46,126 nt of DNA from an uncultured Prevotellaceae bacterium (GCA_945865175.1 CAMBDA010000026.1:1-46126), one strand, 5' to 3'. Positions 9,004 to 17,663 are shown, numbered from the stretch's first letter. Notes: a model not told the origin generated them from the sequence alone. Numbers and translations are program-made.

Positions 9004-9524
9004 TGCTGGTATTTCTTATAGAGTGTCTGGCGCGTGATGCCCAGCAGTTCGGCTGCCTTGCTCATGTTGCCATGACATTTGTCCACCGCCTTCTTTACGT
9101 GCTTCTTCTCCACCTCATTGAGCGGAGCCACCTCCTTTGTCTTGTCAATGGCGTCTTTGAGCACGCGTATAAGCTCATCGTTGTCCCAGGGCTTGGTGAC
9201 AAAGTCCACCGCCCCGTTCTTCAGCCCTCTTACGGCCAGTTTCACATCGGCATACGCGGTGACCAGTACTACGGGGATGTCGGGATGCTTGCGATGGATG
9301 GCCGATAGCCATATCATGCCTTCCTGCCCGGAGTTCACGCCCATCGAGAAGTTCATGTCCAGCAGAATTGCATCCACCTGTTCCCTTTGGATGGTGGGAA
9401 GGATGGATTCGGGGGACGAGAGGGTGATGATGCGCTCAAATACTTCGTCCAGGCATATCTTCACGGCGGTGAGGATAGCGGGATTGTCGTCTACAACGAG
9501 TAGGGTGCCATAATTTCTGTTCAT
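9000..9524 (-). CDS. REC-Fis response regulator (PrrA/RegA-like layout)
   Basis: A 174-residue regulator with a receiver domain (about 6-125) followed by a Fis-type helix-turn-helix (138-173, ending GNMSKAAELLGITRQTLYKKYQQ, which is split here only by length: GNMSKAAELL then GITRQTLYKK). The receiver has D12/D13, phosphorylation site D56 (LLDMNF), T89 and K111 (KPW). It lacks the AAA+ domain of NtrC-type proteins, so it should act with the housekeeping sigma factor. The ATG at 9524 is preferred over one 27 bases upstream because TATCTTTG ends only four bases before it; transcripts may therefore be leaderless. It is the likely ligand of the paired palindromes at 9598-9637, 17624-17663 and 23648-23687. 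Confidence 0.92.
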   Translation of the reverse strand: MNRNYGTLLVVDDNPAILTAVKICLDEVFERIITLSSPESILPTIQREQVDAILLDMNFSMGVNSGQEGMIWLSAIHRKHPDIPVVLVTAYADVKLAVRGLKNGAVDFVTKPWDNDELIRVLKDAIDKTKEVAPLNEVEKKHVKKAVDKCHGNMSKAAELLGITRQTLYKKYQQ

Positions 9525-9528
9525 GGTG

Positions 9529-9536
9529 CAAAGATA
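9529..9536 (-). promoter_or_regulatory. -7 box of the two-component operon
   Basis: TATCTTTG on the minus strand, four bases before the chosen ATG at 9524, so the transcript start would be at or next to the start codon. The palindrome pair lies 61 bases upstream of the box. Confidence 0.6.
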
Positions 9537-9597
9537 CGGCTTTTCTGTCATTGTTTCCTCAAAAAAGTGGCAGAATCAGGCAGCCGAATCCGAAAAG

Positions 9598-9637
9598 TGT
9601 ATGATTTTCATACAGAAGAGTGTATGATTTTCATACA
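9598..9637. promoter_or_regulatory. Paired palindromic operator A (tolC operon)
   Basis: Two identical copies of TGTATGATTTTCATACA at 9598-9614 and 9621-9637, separated by GAAGAG; starts are 23 bp apart. Each is a 7-bp inverted repeat (TGTATGA/TCATACA) around three bases. The second copy ends 50 bases before the TACCTTTG box of the tolC gene. Identical spacing is seen in operators B and C. Placement upstream of the promoter suggests an activator, most simply the divergent REC-Fis regulator. Confidence 0.85.
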
Positions 9638-9687
9638 ATCTGCACCAGCGGGGGACAGACGCATGTGCCCCGTTTGTCGTTTCATGC

Positions 9688-9695
9688 TACCTTTG
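9688..9695 (+). promoter_or_regulatory. -7 box of the tolC-like exporter operon
   Basis: TACCTTTG, ending four bases before the tolC ATG at 9700. No TTTG at the normal -33 distance is visible, which fits a promoter that needs an activator. The transcript is probably leaderless. Confidence 0.65.
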
Positions 9696-9699
9696 CAGC

Positions 9700-11163
9700 A
9701 TGAAGAAGATAATCTGCATACTAATGGTGCTTGCAGCCTGTAGCAGTGCTGCGGCAACTGAGACCGACACGCTGGTGCTGAGTCTGCAGGACGCCATCCG
9801 TCTGGCCCAGGAACAATCGCCCTCTGCACAGAGTGCCCGTAACACCTTCCTGGCTGCCTATTGGAACTACCGCTATTTCCGGGCCAACTACCTGCCCTCT
9901 GTGACGCTCTCCTCGGCTCCGTATATCAACAAGGAGATGAACAAGATCACCCAGTCGGACGGCACCGCAAGTTTCATCCAGCAGGACCAATTCGGGGCCG
10001 ACCTCACCATCAAGGTCAACCAGAATGTGAGCTGGACCGGCGGCAGCCTGTTCCTGAAAAGCAGCCTGAGCCGTCTGGACGAGTTCCAGAAGAATGCCAC
10101 GGCCTATAGCAGCAAGCCGCTGGTGGTGGGCTACGAACAGAGCCTCTTTGGCTACAACGCCCTGAAATGGGACCGGCGCATAGAGCCCATACGCTACCGT
10201 GAGGCCAGGAAGCAGTATGCCGAGACGCTGGAGGTCATCTCCGCCACCACCTGTAGCCATTTCTTCTCGCTGGCTTCGGCACAGACCGAACTGGAGATGG
10301 CACGTCAGAACTTTGCCTCTGCCGATACGCTCTACAGCATGGCCCAGGGACGGTACAAGATAGGTACCATCACGGAAAACGAGATGCTGCAGCTGGAGAT
10401 AAACCGCCTGAACGAAGAGACCAATGTCCTGGACGCGGAAATCAACCTCAGGGAGGTGGAGCAGAGCGTCCGTTCCTTCCTGGGGCTGGAGCAGACGGTG
10501 ACGCTGCGGCTGGTCATGCCCGACAGCGTGCCCCAGTTTGAGGTGCCCCTGGCCACAGCCATGCAGATGGCCCTGCAGAACAACCCCGACCCTGACTTCT
10601 ATCAGCGCATCATCAAGGAGAGCGAGAGCAACCTCTCCTATGCCAAGGCCAGCAACGGACTGCGTGCCGACCTCTATGTGCAGTTCGGCCTCTCGCAGAC
10701 GGGACGCGACGTCAGCAGTTCCTACAATCACCTCATGCACCAGGAGTATGCCAGCGTCTCCCTTTCGCTTCCCATCCTTGACTGGGGACGGGGCAAGGGC
10801 AAGGTGAGGATGGCCAAGTCGCAGCTGGCACTCACCCACACCCAGGCCGAGCAGGGCATGAACAACTTCAACCAGAACGTGGAGAAACTAGTGATGCAGT
10901 TCAATATGCAGGCGCGCAGGGTGTATATAGCAGCGCTCACCGACAAGCGCGCCCAGCAGCGCCATGCCGTGGCCCGACGGCTCTATATCATGGGGCGCAG
11001 CAGTATTCTCGACCTCAATGCCGCCATCAGCGAAAGGAATGCAGCCCGAAGGAGCCGTCTCTATGCCATGAGTACCTATTGGATCCTCTACTACACGCTT
11101 CGCAGCATGACGGCCTATGACTTTGAGCACCATACCCCCCTGACAGAACAATTACCTATATAA
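9700..11163 (+). CDS. TolC-family outer membrane efflux channel
   Basis: Outer-membrane channel of the exporter. The 487-residue protein has an N-terminal signal sequence (MKKIICILMVLAACSSAAAT) and then two related halves rich in long amphipathic helices, as in the outer membrane efflux protein family (for example DAIRLAQEQSPSAQSARNT near residue 30 and ATAMQMALQNNPDP in the second half). The signal contains AACSS, so a lipoprotein anchor is possible, although the match is imperfect. It is the first gene of a five-member unit, tolC-tlpA-hlyD-relic-permease, with short gaps (22, 38, 27 and 43 bases). It should pair with the HlyD-like adaptor encoded at 13186. Confidence 0.92.
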   Translation: MKKIICILMVLAACSSAAATETDTLVLSLQDAIRLAQEQSPSAQSARNTFLAAYWNYRYFRANYLPSVTLSSAPYINKEMNKITQSDGTASFIQQDQFGADLTIKVNQNVSWTGGSLFLKSSLSRLDEFQKNATAYSSKPLVVGYEQSLFGYNALKWDRRIEPIRYREARKQYAETLEVISATTCSHFFSLASAQTELEMARQNFASADTLYSMAQGRYKIGTITENEMLQLEINRLNEETNVLDAEINLREVEQSVRSFLGLEQTVTLRLVMPDSVPQFEVPLATAMQMALQNNPDPDFYQRIIKESESNLSYAKASNGLRADLYVQFGLSQTGRDVSSSYNHLMHQEYASVSLSLPILDWGRGKGKVRMAKSQLALTHTQAEQGMNNFNQNVEKLVMQFNMQARRVYIAALTDKRAQQRHAVARRLYIMGRSSILDLNAAISERNAARRSRLYAMSTYWILYYTLRSMTAYDFEHHTPLTEQLPI

Positions 11164-11185
11164 CAATAAAGACATTCACACACTC

Positions 11186-13147
11186 ATGAGACAACTGACG
11201 ATGATTCTCTTGTGCGGCCTCTTTGCCATGGCCGTTCCCATCCGCGCCAGACGCATTGTGAAGAACCCTGATGCGCTGGGATGCCTGAATGTGACAGGCG
11301 GCGAACTGAGGGTTCGCGAGGTGATGTTTGCCGACACGGCCACCACCGTACGTTTTACGATTGACTATCCCGCCGGCCACAGTTTCCGTATCTCGGACAC
11401 CTGCTACCTGCTGGACGAAAAGGACCGCCGCTACCCCCTGCGGTCGGCCGAAGGCCTGTCTGTGAACACGTGGGTGATATCGCCCGACAGCGTCACTACC
11501 GACTTTACGCTTCATTTTGAGCCTCTGCCCAGGCGCACACGGGTGTTCGACTTTATAGAGTACGACGGGCAGGGTGCCTTCATGGTGCTCGGCATTCATG
11601 ACCGGAGACACAAGCTGCGCCTGCCGACGATGGACGAACTGGCCCGCGCGAATGCCTATGCCGTACCTGCCGACTGGTTCACCACCGACAGTGTGACCCT
11701 CTGCGGACGCATTGAGGACTACACGGCTCGGGCGGACATGCCCACTGCGTTTGAAGGGTATTGCAACAATGCATTCAGCAAAGAGGATATGGCAATGGTG
11801 ACCGACATACAGCCTGACGGCACGTTCGTGAAGCGATGGAAGGTAGATTATCCCATGTGGCAGGCGTTCAGGCTCGACAAGGCGTTGCCGGGCATGGCAT
11901 GGCTGAACATCTACGTCCGTCCCGGAGATACCATCAACGTGACCCTGAGCCGCGGCGACGACGGACAGTATCGCTGCATTTACCATGACGGCAGCTGCCA
12001 GGAGGTGAAGCGGTGGTTGAGTTCGGACCTGCTTTTTAGCGGAATTGCGTCGCGCATGTACGATTTCAAGGGAACGCCGGGCGAGGCTGGGGCATTGGCC
12101 GAGAAGCTGTGGCGGCTCATCCTCTATCGCCTGACGGTAGCCGCACGAAATGGCTTCACGCCGATGGAAATGCAACTGGCCATGGCCGACGCACAGGTGA
12201 ATTTTGCCACAAACGTGATGGACTATGCCCTCAACAAGATGTTTCTTATGGGGAGCGAATCCACAGCTATAGACAGTCTGGAGCGCGACACGCTGACGGG
12301 CACGGAGTTCTACGCCCGACTGCTGAGCCGCATCGATTTCGACAATCCCCTGCTCACGGCCAGCAACTCCTTCGATGTGCTGCTCAACCGTATGCAATAT
12401 GCCTGGCCCGTGGTCGCAGCCATTCAAAAGCAGGTATCTCGCGTCATAAGTGGCGACGAGAAGGAGTTTTCAGACAATGAGAAGGCGGAACTCGACATCA
12501 GATATGCCACACTGCGGGCCATGATGGGCGAGCAGGAAAACAGCCTGGTGGCGCAGTTGTGCAACTATCAGAGCATGTTGGGCAGCTACAGCCTGTGGCG
12601 GGAAATGGGAGGCGACAGCGTATTGCCCTACTGTCTGGAATCGTTCACCCACGAAGCCGTCCGTCGCCAAGCCGAGGACTACCATGCCTACCGTCAGTCG
12701 TACACCGAACCTGCCACACCGCTGCCCGAAGGCCAGCCCGCCGAGCTTATCCGTTCGCTCCTGGCCCGTTATCCTGGTCGCTATCTGCTGATTGACTTCT
12801 GGGGCATGGGCTGCGGTCCCTGCCGCAGTACCATACAGAGCAGCAAGGAGCTGCGCGCGGAGGTGGCGAAGCGCGACGACGTGAAGCTCGTGTTCATTGC
12901 GGGCGAAGAAACGGCCGAAGGCAGCGAGGCATACCACAACTACGTGAAGGAATGGCTGGCCGGCGAGGAGACAATCTGCATCTCTAATACTGAGTTCAGC
13001 CGCTTGCAGGAGTATTTCCGCTTCAACGGCATCCCGCACTACGAAACCATCACGCCCGACGGCCGCCGCGTGAACGAAGAATACCGCATGGGCGGCTTCT
13101 ACAACTTCGATTTCGACATGGAGCGTCTGAAGAAGGCCTTCGATTGA
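11186..13147 (+). CDS. Periplasmic thioredoxin-fold (TlpA-like) protein in the exporter operon
   Basis: A 653-residue exported protein. A signal peptide (MRQLTMILLCGLFAMAVPIRA) is followed by roughly 480 residues without a family I can name; the first 120 are beta-rich and resemble the sandwich domains often found before thioredoxin domains in Bacteroidetes. The C-terminal 140 residues are a thioredoxin fold with the active site CGPC at C543 and C546 (LIDFWGMGCGPCRST), then the FRFNGIPHYETITPDG strand with the cis-proline region. It would reduce or reshuffle disulfides in the periplasm. Its place between the outer-membrane channel and the adaptor is unusual for a MacAB-TolC operon and suggests action on the exporter parts or on a cysteine-containing substrate. 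That role is inference. Confidence 0.85.
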   Translation: MRQLTMILLCGLFAMAVPIRARRIVKNPDALGCLNVTGGELRVREVMFADTATTVRFTIDYPAGHSFRISDTCYLLDEKDRRYPLRSAEGLSVNTWVISPDSVTTDFTLHFEPLPRRTRVFDFIEYDGQGAFMVLGIHDRRHKLRLPTMDELARANAYAVPADWFTTDSVTLCGRIEDYTARADMPTAFEGYCNNAFSKEDMAMVTDIQPDGTFVKRWKVDYPMWQAFRLDKALPGMAWLNIYVRPGDTINVTLSRGDDGQYRCIYHDGSCQEVKRWLSSDLLFSGIASRMYDFKGTPGEAGALAEKLWRLILYRLTVAARNGFTPMEMQLAMADAQVNFATNVMDYALNKMFLMGSESTAIDSLERDTLTGTEFYARLLSRIDFDNPLLTASNSFDVLLNRMQYAWPVVAAIQKQVSRVISGDEKEFSDNEKAELDIRYATLRAMMGEQENSLVAQLCNYQSMLGSYSLWREMGGDSVLPYCLESFTHEAVRRQAEDYHAYRQSYTEPATPLPEGQPAELIRSLLARYPGRYLLIDFWGMGCGPCRSTIQSSKELRAEVAKRDDVKLVFIAGEETAEGSEAYHNYVKEWLAGEETICISNTEFSRLQEYFRFNGIPHYETITPDGRRVNEEYRMGGFYNFDFDMERLKKAFD

Positions 13148-13177
13148 CAGTATACATTAATACAGTATACATTAATA
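13148..13177 (+). repeat. 15-bp tandem duplication between the thioredoxin and adaptor genes
   Basis: CAGTATACATTAATA occurs twice in direct succession (13148-13162 and 13163-13177), starting one base after the upstream stop. It fills most of the 38-base gap before the adaptor ATG, so copy number would change the distance between the genes. A TTG at 13144 is in frame and would translate the repeat as VYINT, but the ATG at 13186 is preferred. Confidence 0.8.
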
Positions 13178-13185
13178 TATATACA

Positions 13186-14436
13186 ATGGACATCCAGCTC
13201 AAACCCCGACCTTGGTACAGAAAGTACCTCTACCACCTCCTCACGGGCATTGCCTTTCTGGCCTTTGCCGTCTATGCCATCGTTCTTTCGCTGGGCCCGC
13301 GCCAGCTGAAGATTGATGCCGAGGAATACAAGATTATCAATGTGGCCGAAGCCCCCTTCATGGAATACGTTGATGTGGAAGGCCTCGTGGGCCCCATCCA
13401 GACCATACGGCTCAATGCGCAGGAAAACGGCTACGTAGAGCGCATCGTGGCCGAGGATGGTGCCATGCTCCAGGTGGGCGACACCATCCTGGTGCTCTCC
13501 AATCCCGAACTGCTCCGCACCATCGATGAGGAGCAGGCAGAATGGGAAAACCAGCAGCGCAACTACCGCGAGCAGGAGATAGAGATGGAGCAACGCTCCC
13601 TCACGCTCCGCCAGCAGGCACTGGATGCCGCCCATCAGATGGCCTCGCTCGAAAAGACCCTTCGGCAGAGCCGCGAGGAGTGCCGGATGGGCATCAAGAG
13701 CAAGGCGGAACTGGAGGTGCTGGAGGAGGACTACAACTACCAGCGCAGAAAAGTGGAACTGCAGTTGCAGAGCCTCCGGCACGATTCCGTATGCACGCTC
13801 CTCAAGCGGGAAATGGTGGAAGCCAACCGCAAGGCTTCCATGCGAAAGCTGTCCCGTTCGGCCGATCGCATCCACAATCTCGCCGTGTGTGCCACGGTGG
13901 CCGGACAGCTCAGTTTCCTCAACGTCACCTTGGGGCAGCAGGTGGCGTCGGGCACAAGCGTGGGGGAAATCAAGGTACTCACGGAGTACAAGGTGCGTGC
14001 CTCGCTCTCCGAGTACTACATCGACCGCATCACCACGGGGCTGCCCGCCAGCATCCAGTATCAGGAGCAGAAGTTCCCCCTGCGCATCAGCAAGGTGGTG
14101 CCCGAGGTGAAGGACCGCAACTTCACGTGCGACCTCGTCTTCACCGCCAGCAAGCCCTCCAACATCCGTCTGGGCAAGAGCTACCGCGTGCAGATAGAGC
14201 TGGGCAAGCCTGAGGCCGCCCTCATCATCCCCCGCGGCGACTTCTACCAGCACACCTCTGGCCGATGGATCTACCGCCTCTCGCCCGACGGCCATACGGC
14301 ACGCAAGACTCCGATAGAGATAGGACGGCAGAACCCGCAGCAGTATGAAATCCTCTCCGGCCTGCAGCCGGGCGACAGGGTGCTGGTGAACGGCTACGAC
14401 AAACTGGGCGACATAGAGGAACTGGTGATAAAATGA
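13186..14436 (+). CDS. HlyD/MacA-type periplasmic adaptor (membrane fusion protein)
   Basis: Connects the inner-membrane ABC permeases to the TolC-like channel. The 416-residue protein has a short cytoplasmic start, one membrane anchor (about residues 17-38, LLTGIAFLAFAVYAIVLSLG), the first half of a barrel-sandwich (lipoyl-like) domain (IRLNAQENGYVERIVAEDGAMLQVGDTILVLSN), a coiled-coil hairpin (about 105-225, many Glu/Gln/Arg), the second half-motif (VCATVAGQLSFLNVTLGQQVASG), and beta-barrel and membrane-proximal domains (GKSYRVQIELG; LQPGDRVLVNGYDKLGD). The start at 13186 was chosen as the first ATG in frame after the 15-bp repeat. It is the only adaptor in the locus and is probably shared by all four permeases. 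Confidence 0.92.
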   Translation: MDIQLKPRPWYRKYLYHLLTGIAFLAFAVYAIVLSLGPRQLKIDAEEYKIINVAEAPFMEYVDVEGLVGPIQTIRLNAQENGYVERIVAEDGAMLQVGDTILVLSNPELLRTIDEEQAEWENQQRNYREQEIEMEQRSLTLRQQALDAAHQMASLEKTLRQSREECRMGIKSKAELEVLEEDYNYQRRKVELQLQSLRHDSVCTLLKREMVEANRKASMRKLSRSADRIHNLAVCATVAGQLSFLNVTLGQQVASGTSVGEIKVLTEYKVRASLSEYYIDRITTGLPASIQYQEQKFPLRISKVVPEVKDRNFTCDLVFTASKPSNIRLGKSYRVQIELGKPEAALIIPRGDFYQHTSGRWIYRLSPDGHTARKTPIEIGRQNPQQYEILSGLQPGDRVLVNGYDKLGDIEELVIK

Positions 14437-14463
14437 CAATGAAACAAACCTTAGATAAATAAT

Positions 14464-14655
14464 ATGGACAAAAGACTCTTTCTCAGCAACCTTCGCACGT
14501 CGGTCCGCAATCTGATGAAGTACAAGGTACAGAATGCCATCAGCATCCTGTGTCTGGCTGTCGGCATCATCTGCTTCATCATCCTCATCACTGTATGGGA
14601 GAAGGTATATAGAGTGTCTAGGACCAATCCCTCAGAGATAATCGTCAAAGAATGA
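14464..14655 (+). pseudogene. 63-codon FtsX-type permease reduced by an internal deletion
   Basis: The frame begins like a full permease of this locus (SNLRTSVRNLMKYKVQNAIS, then the first membrane helix ILCLAVGIICFIILI) and ends with the same C terminus as its neighbours (RTNPSEIIVKE, compare the ends at 20209 and 22637). About 740 residues between these parts are missing, and the junction is in frame near residue 48. The first membrane helix and the cytoplasmic ends remain, so a short membrane peptide could still be made. It sits in the operon where another full permease would be expected. Relic is the conservative call; a retained micro-protein is the alternative. Confidence 0.82.
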
Positions 14656-14698
14656 AAACAACACCGATAGATAACAATTACAGGAAGAAATAGATATT

Positions 14699-17206
14699 AT
14701 GAAGACGTACATTCTCAAGCACGCTCTGCGAAATCTCTCTCGCATGCGTACATATACTTTCATCAATGTCGTGGGGCTCATCGTCAGTCTCACAGGAGCC
14801 ATGGCCATTGCCCGGTATGTTCATCAAGAACTTACCGTCAATCACTATGTGCCGGAGCTCGACCGCACATACCTTCTTGTGAACCATGGAGGATATGAGG
14901 GCAACATCTACTATTCGCATGACGATGCTATAAATGCTAATCATATTGACAACTGGGAGGATCCGTTTGCCGACCCCGATGTGGAGTGTTTCACGCGGTT
15001 CACATTTGCATACGGTGGCCTTGACATGGTGGCAGATGATGTCCACTATCAGGTCGAAGCCGTGTTGGCTGATAGCATGTTTCTGCGTATGCTGCCCCGG
15101 GAGTTGGTTGCAGGCACTTTGTCCATGAAGGGAATGACAGATGTTGTCATTACCCGTGATTTGGCTGAACGAATATGGCCAGACGAATCGGCGGTAGGCA
15201 AAACACTTGTTCACGACGACAAATCGCTTTCTGTTGTCGGCGTTGTAGAGCGGCCAGACACCAAGTGCAGCTTCGGATTTGACATGCTTCTGAATATCGA
15301 CCTGAAGAAAATAATGTATGTCGGATGGAGTGTCGTTCGTTTGAGGGAAGGTGCTGACTACAAGGAGTATAACCGGCGTCAGAAGCCATATGAAGAGGAT
15401 TTTGGGCAAAACATGGAGAAGTTCGTCCGCCACTATCAACTCTTCCCGCTCGACAATGTCTATTTAGATAGCCCCGTGAATGACTTGACATCTGGAGCAG
15501 ACAACTTCTATCCGAGAGGCGACAAGCAGAACATCATGTTCCTGGTGGGAGGTGCCCTCCTCCTGCTTTTGGTCGGGCTGTTCAACTACTTCAACATCTT
15601 CTCCATTCTTGCTGTCCATCGTCATCGGGGTATAGCTATACGCAAGATATTTGGAGCAAACACCTCAGATGTGTTCTGGATGATATTCGTTGAGAACTTC
15701 CTGTTGGCAGCGTTCTCTGTGGCAATGGCATGGATTGTTGTCAGCCTCGGGTCACCCCTGCTTGTGAAGTATTATGGCGTGACGCTTCAGGCTTCACCTT
15801 GCTTCGACATCCTCATGTCTTTATCAATAGCACTCGTATTGCCTCTTGCCGTGAGCATTCCGGTGGCAGTCAGAAGCTGTCATCAGGGTTCTGGCGGTGA
15901 TGTGAAACGTGGTGCGGTGAATGCCGTCTCGCGCAAGGTTTCGCTTTGGCTTCAGTACGCCTTCACCTTCTTCCTCATTGTGGTCAGCTCATATTCTGTC
16001 CGTCAGCTGTATTACATGCTGCATTCGGACCTGGGGTACAAGACTGAGAATATCGTGTGGTTCGACCTCATCCCTGCAATTCGTAATCAGTCACATGGAT
16101 ATATGACCCATGAGGAATGGCTGCGACACGTTGAGATGACGGAAAAAGCTGAGGGACGCGCAGATGATTATATGCGGCGCATCAAAGAGTCGCCTCTGTT
16201 CACCCATTGCGCTTATGGAGGTGCCACCCCCTCCCTTACAGCAAAGAAAAGCTCGTTGGACGACATTGGAACCAGCCTGAAAGCAGACATGAAGGGCACT
16301 GATTACCAACCTGTCGTTGAAGTCTGGCTTTCTCCTGTGGAGATAGAGATGTATGGATTGAAGCTCCTGGAGGGAGAGGCACCCGATGCCGAACGTGACA
16401 ATCTTAAGTCATACCGGATGTATCTGTCACGAAGTGCAAAAGAGAAGTTGGGTGTCCACGACATATCCTCCACGCGCATCCAGCCGGAGAGACGGCTGTG
16501 GTTTGGCGTTGACGAGAACGGAAACCCTACAACCGGCAATCCGGCCTATACCATTGCCGGAGTGTACGATGACTTCTGCGTGAACCATCTGGGCATGGAA
16601 GACGTACCCTTCTTCTTAATGATAGAAAACCCCAGATTCAGTCCTGAAAGATACTTTATAGCAAGCTATCAACCTGGCAAGCGGAAAGAAGCCATGGCAT
16701 TCCTCCAGAAACTCTATGAGGAGGAAAACGGCTCTGGCAGCATTATACCTCATAAGTACATTGAAGATGAGATAGAGAAAATCTATGTCGAGGACGCTCG
16801 TGTGGCACGCATCTTCACCACTTTTGCCATCCTCTCCATCCTCATCTCATGCTTCGGCCTCTTGGGCATATCACTTTACGATGTCCGGCAACGCAGAAGG
16901 GAGATTGCCATCCGCAAGGTCAATGGCGCCAGGTTCAAGGACATCTTCCGGCTCATTGCCCGTCGCTATCTGTCAGCACTTGGAGCAGCCATCGTCATCG
17001 GCACTCCACTTGCCATCTATGCTCTTCACTTCTACATGCAGAGCTATGCCCATCATGTCCCGCTCACACCTTGGTACTTCATCGGCGCAGCACTCCTCAT
17101 GTTTCTTCTCACTCTCGCCACCATCTACTGGCAGATACGCAAGGCCGCAAGTGAGAACCCCGCTGATGTGATGGAGTTCAGCCTATGCCATTCCTTACGA
17201 GGCTGA
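14699..17206 (+). CDS. MacB-like FtsX-domain ABC transporter permease (835 aa)
   Basis: Inner-membrane permease of the double-FtsX type. TM1 is at about 20-40 (TFINVVGLIVSLTGAMAIA), followed by a periplasmic MacB-like core, three helices (about 278-400) with the cytoplasmic loop HRHRGIAIRKIFGA that contacts the ATPase, TM5 (about 425-445), a second periplasmic domain, and a C-terminal FtsX module (about 700-825) with the matching loop RQRRREIAIRKVNGA. It lacks an ATPase domain and must borrow one, most likely the product of 22680. It is the last gene of the tolC operon. Base composition is visibly less GC-rich than in the preceding adaptor gene, suggesting a different history. Confidence 0.9.
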   Translation: MKTYILKHALRNLSRMRTYTFINVVGLIVSLTGAMAIARYVHQELTVNHYVPELDRTYLLVNHGGYEGNIYYSHDDAINANHIDNWEDPFADPDVECFTRFTFAYGGLDMVADDVHYQVEAVLADSMFLRMLPRELVAGTLSMKGMTDVVITRDLAERIWPDESAVGKTLVHDDKSLSVVGVVERPDTKCSFGFDMLLNIDLKKIMYVGWSVVRLREGADYKEYNRRQKPYEEDFGQNMEKFVRHYQLFPLDNVYLDSPVNDLTSGADNFYPRGDKQNIMFLVGGALLLLLVGLFNYFNIFSILAVHRHRGIAIRKIFGANTSDVFWMIFVENFLLAAFSVAMAWIVVSLGSPLLVKYYGVTLQASPCFDILMSLSIALVLPLAVSIPVAVRSCHQGSGGDVKRGAVNAVSRKVSLWLQYAFTFFLIVVSSYSVRQLYYMLHSDLGYKTENIVWFDLIPAIRNQSHGYMTHEEWLRHVEMTEKAEGRADDYMRRIKESPLFTHCAYGGATPSLTAKKSSLDDIGTSLKADMKGTDYQPVVEVWLSPVEIEMYGLKLLEGEAPDAERDNLKSYRMYLSRSAKEKLGVHDISSTRIQPERRLWFGVDENGNPTTGNPAYTIAGVYDDFCVNHLGMEDVPFFLMIENPRFSPERYFIASYQPGKRKEAMAFLQKLYEEENGSGSIIPHKYIEDEIEKIYVEDARVARIFTTFAILSILISCFGLLGISLYDVRQRRREIAIRKVNGARFKDIFRLIARRYLSALGAAIVIGTPLAIYALHFYMQSYAHHVPLTPWYFIGAALLMFLLTLATIYWQIRKAASENPADVMEFSLCHSLRG

Positions 17207-17287
17207 CGGGTGCAAGGTCACCAGAACCAGTCCACCAATGTGCTACCCAAAAACACCCGGATGTGCTGTTAACAGAAATCGGGTGCC

Positions 17288-17476
17288 TCAATACAGGAAA
17301 CCGAAATGCCAGAGAGGGATGGTGTCCCTGAAGGCATATTCTATGTCATCCTTTACCACATAGCCTGCTGCGGCATCCTTCAGTTGTTTCCGTCCCTTGT
17401 TCTTCCCGCCTATCTCAAACGTGCAGCCGTTCACCTCGAAATCAGAGACAGGAGATGATGTGACAGCGAGGAAGGG
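17288..17476 (-). pseudogene. Relic of the 3' end of an AAA-family ATPase gene
   Basis: The minus strand encodes FEVNGCTFEIGGKNKGRKQ, then AAAGYVVKDDIEYAFRDTIPLWHFGFLY and a stop. This matches the C-terminal end that I know from Bacteroidales AAA ATPases of the kind that carry a nuclease-like domain. No ATPase domain or start remains; the frame upstream runs into the 33-bp repeats. It occupies the 17207-17764 gap together with repeats, an operator and a promoter. Confidence 0.6.
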
Positions 17477-17502
17477 CTTCATCCATGCCAGGATATGAAA
17501 AC

Positions 17503-17553
17503 TGCACGATGCACCGTGCAATTTTTGGCAAAAACTGCATGATGCACCGTGCA
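17503..17553. repeat. Two 33-bp-spaced copies of a TGCAcGATGCACCGTGCA element
   Basis: TGCACGATGCACCGTGCA (17503-17520) recurs with one change as TGCATGATGCACCGTGCA (17536-17553). Flanks are also repeated (AAAAC before, AATTT after). Arms TGCACG/CGTGCA make the first copy a partial palindrome. The pair lies directly upstream of the ATPase relic. Confidence 0.75.
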
Positions 17554-17623
17554 ATTTCTGTTTTTCTTGACAATAAGAGGCTTTTCCCTGTCATTGGAGT
17601 GTGATGAGGGGGTGGCATACGAC

Positions 17624-17663
17624 TGTATGATTTTCATACAGGAAAGTGTATGATTTTCATACA
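17624..17663. promoter_or_regulatory. Paired palindromic operator B (permease pair and ATPase)
   Basis: TGTATGATTTTCATACA at 17624-17640 and again at 17647-17663, spacer GGAAAG, starts 23 bp apart. The second copy ends 49 bases before TACCTTTG at 17713. Same sequence and geometry as operator A. Confidence 0.85.

Noticed and set aside
9538..9700. Sigma-54 promoter for the tolC operon
   Set aside because: No TGGCAC-N5-TTGC element at a suitable place, and the response regulator lacks the AAA+ domain needed with sigma-54.
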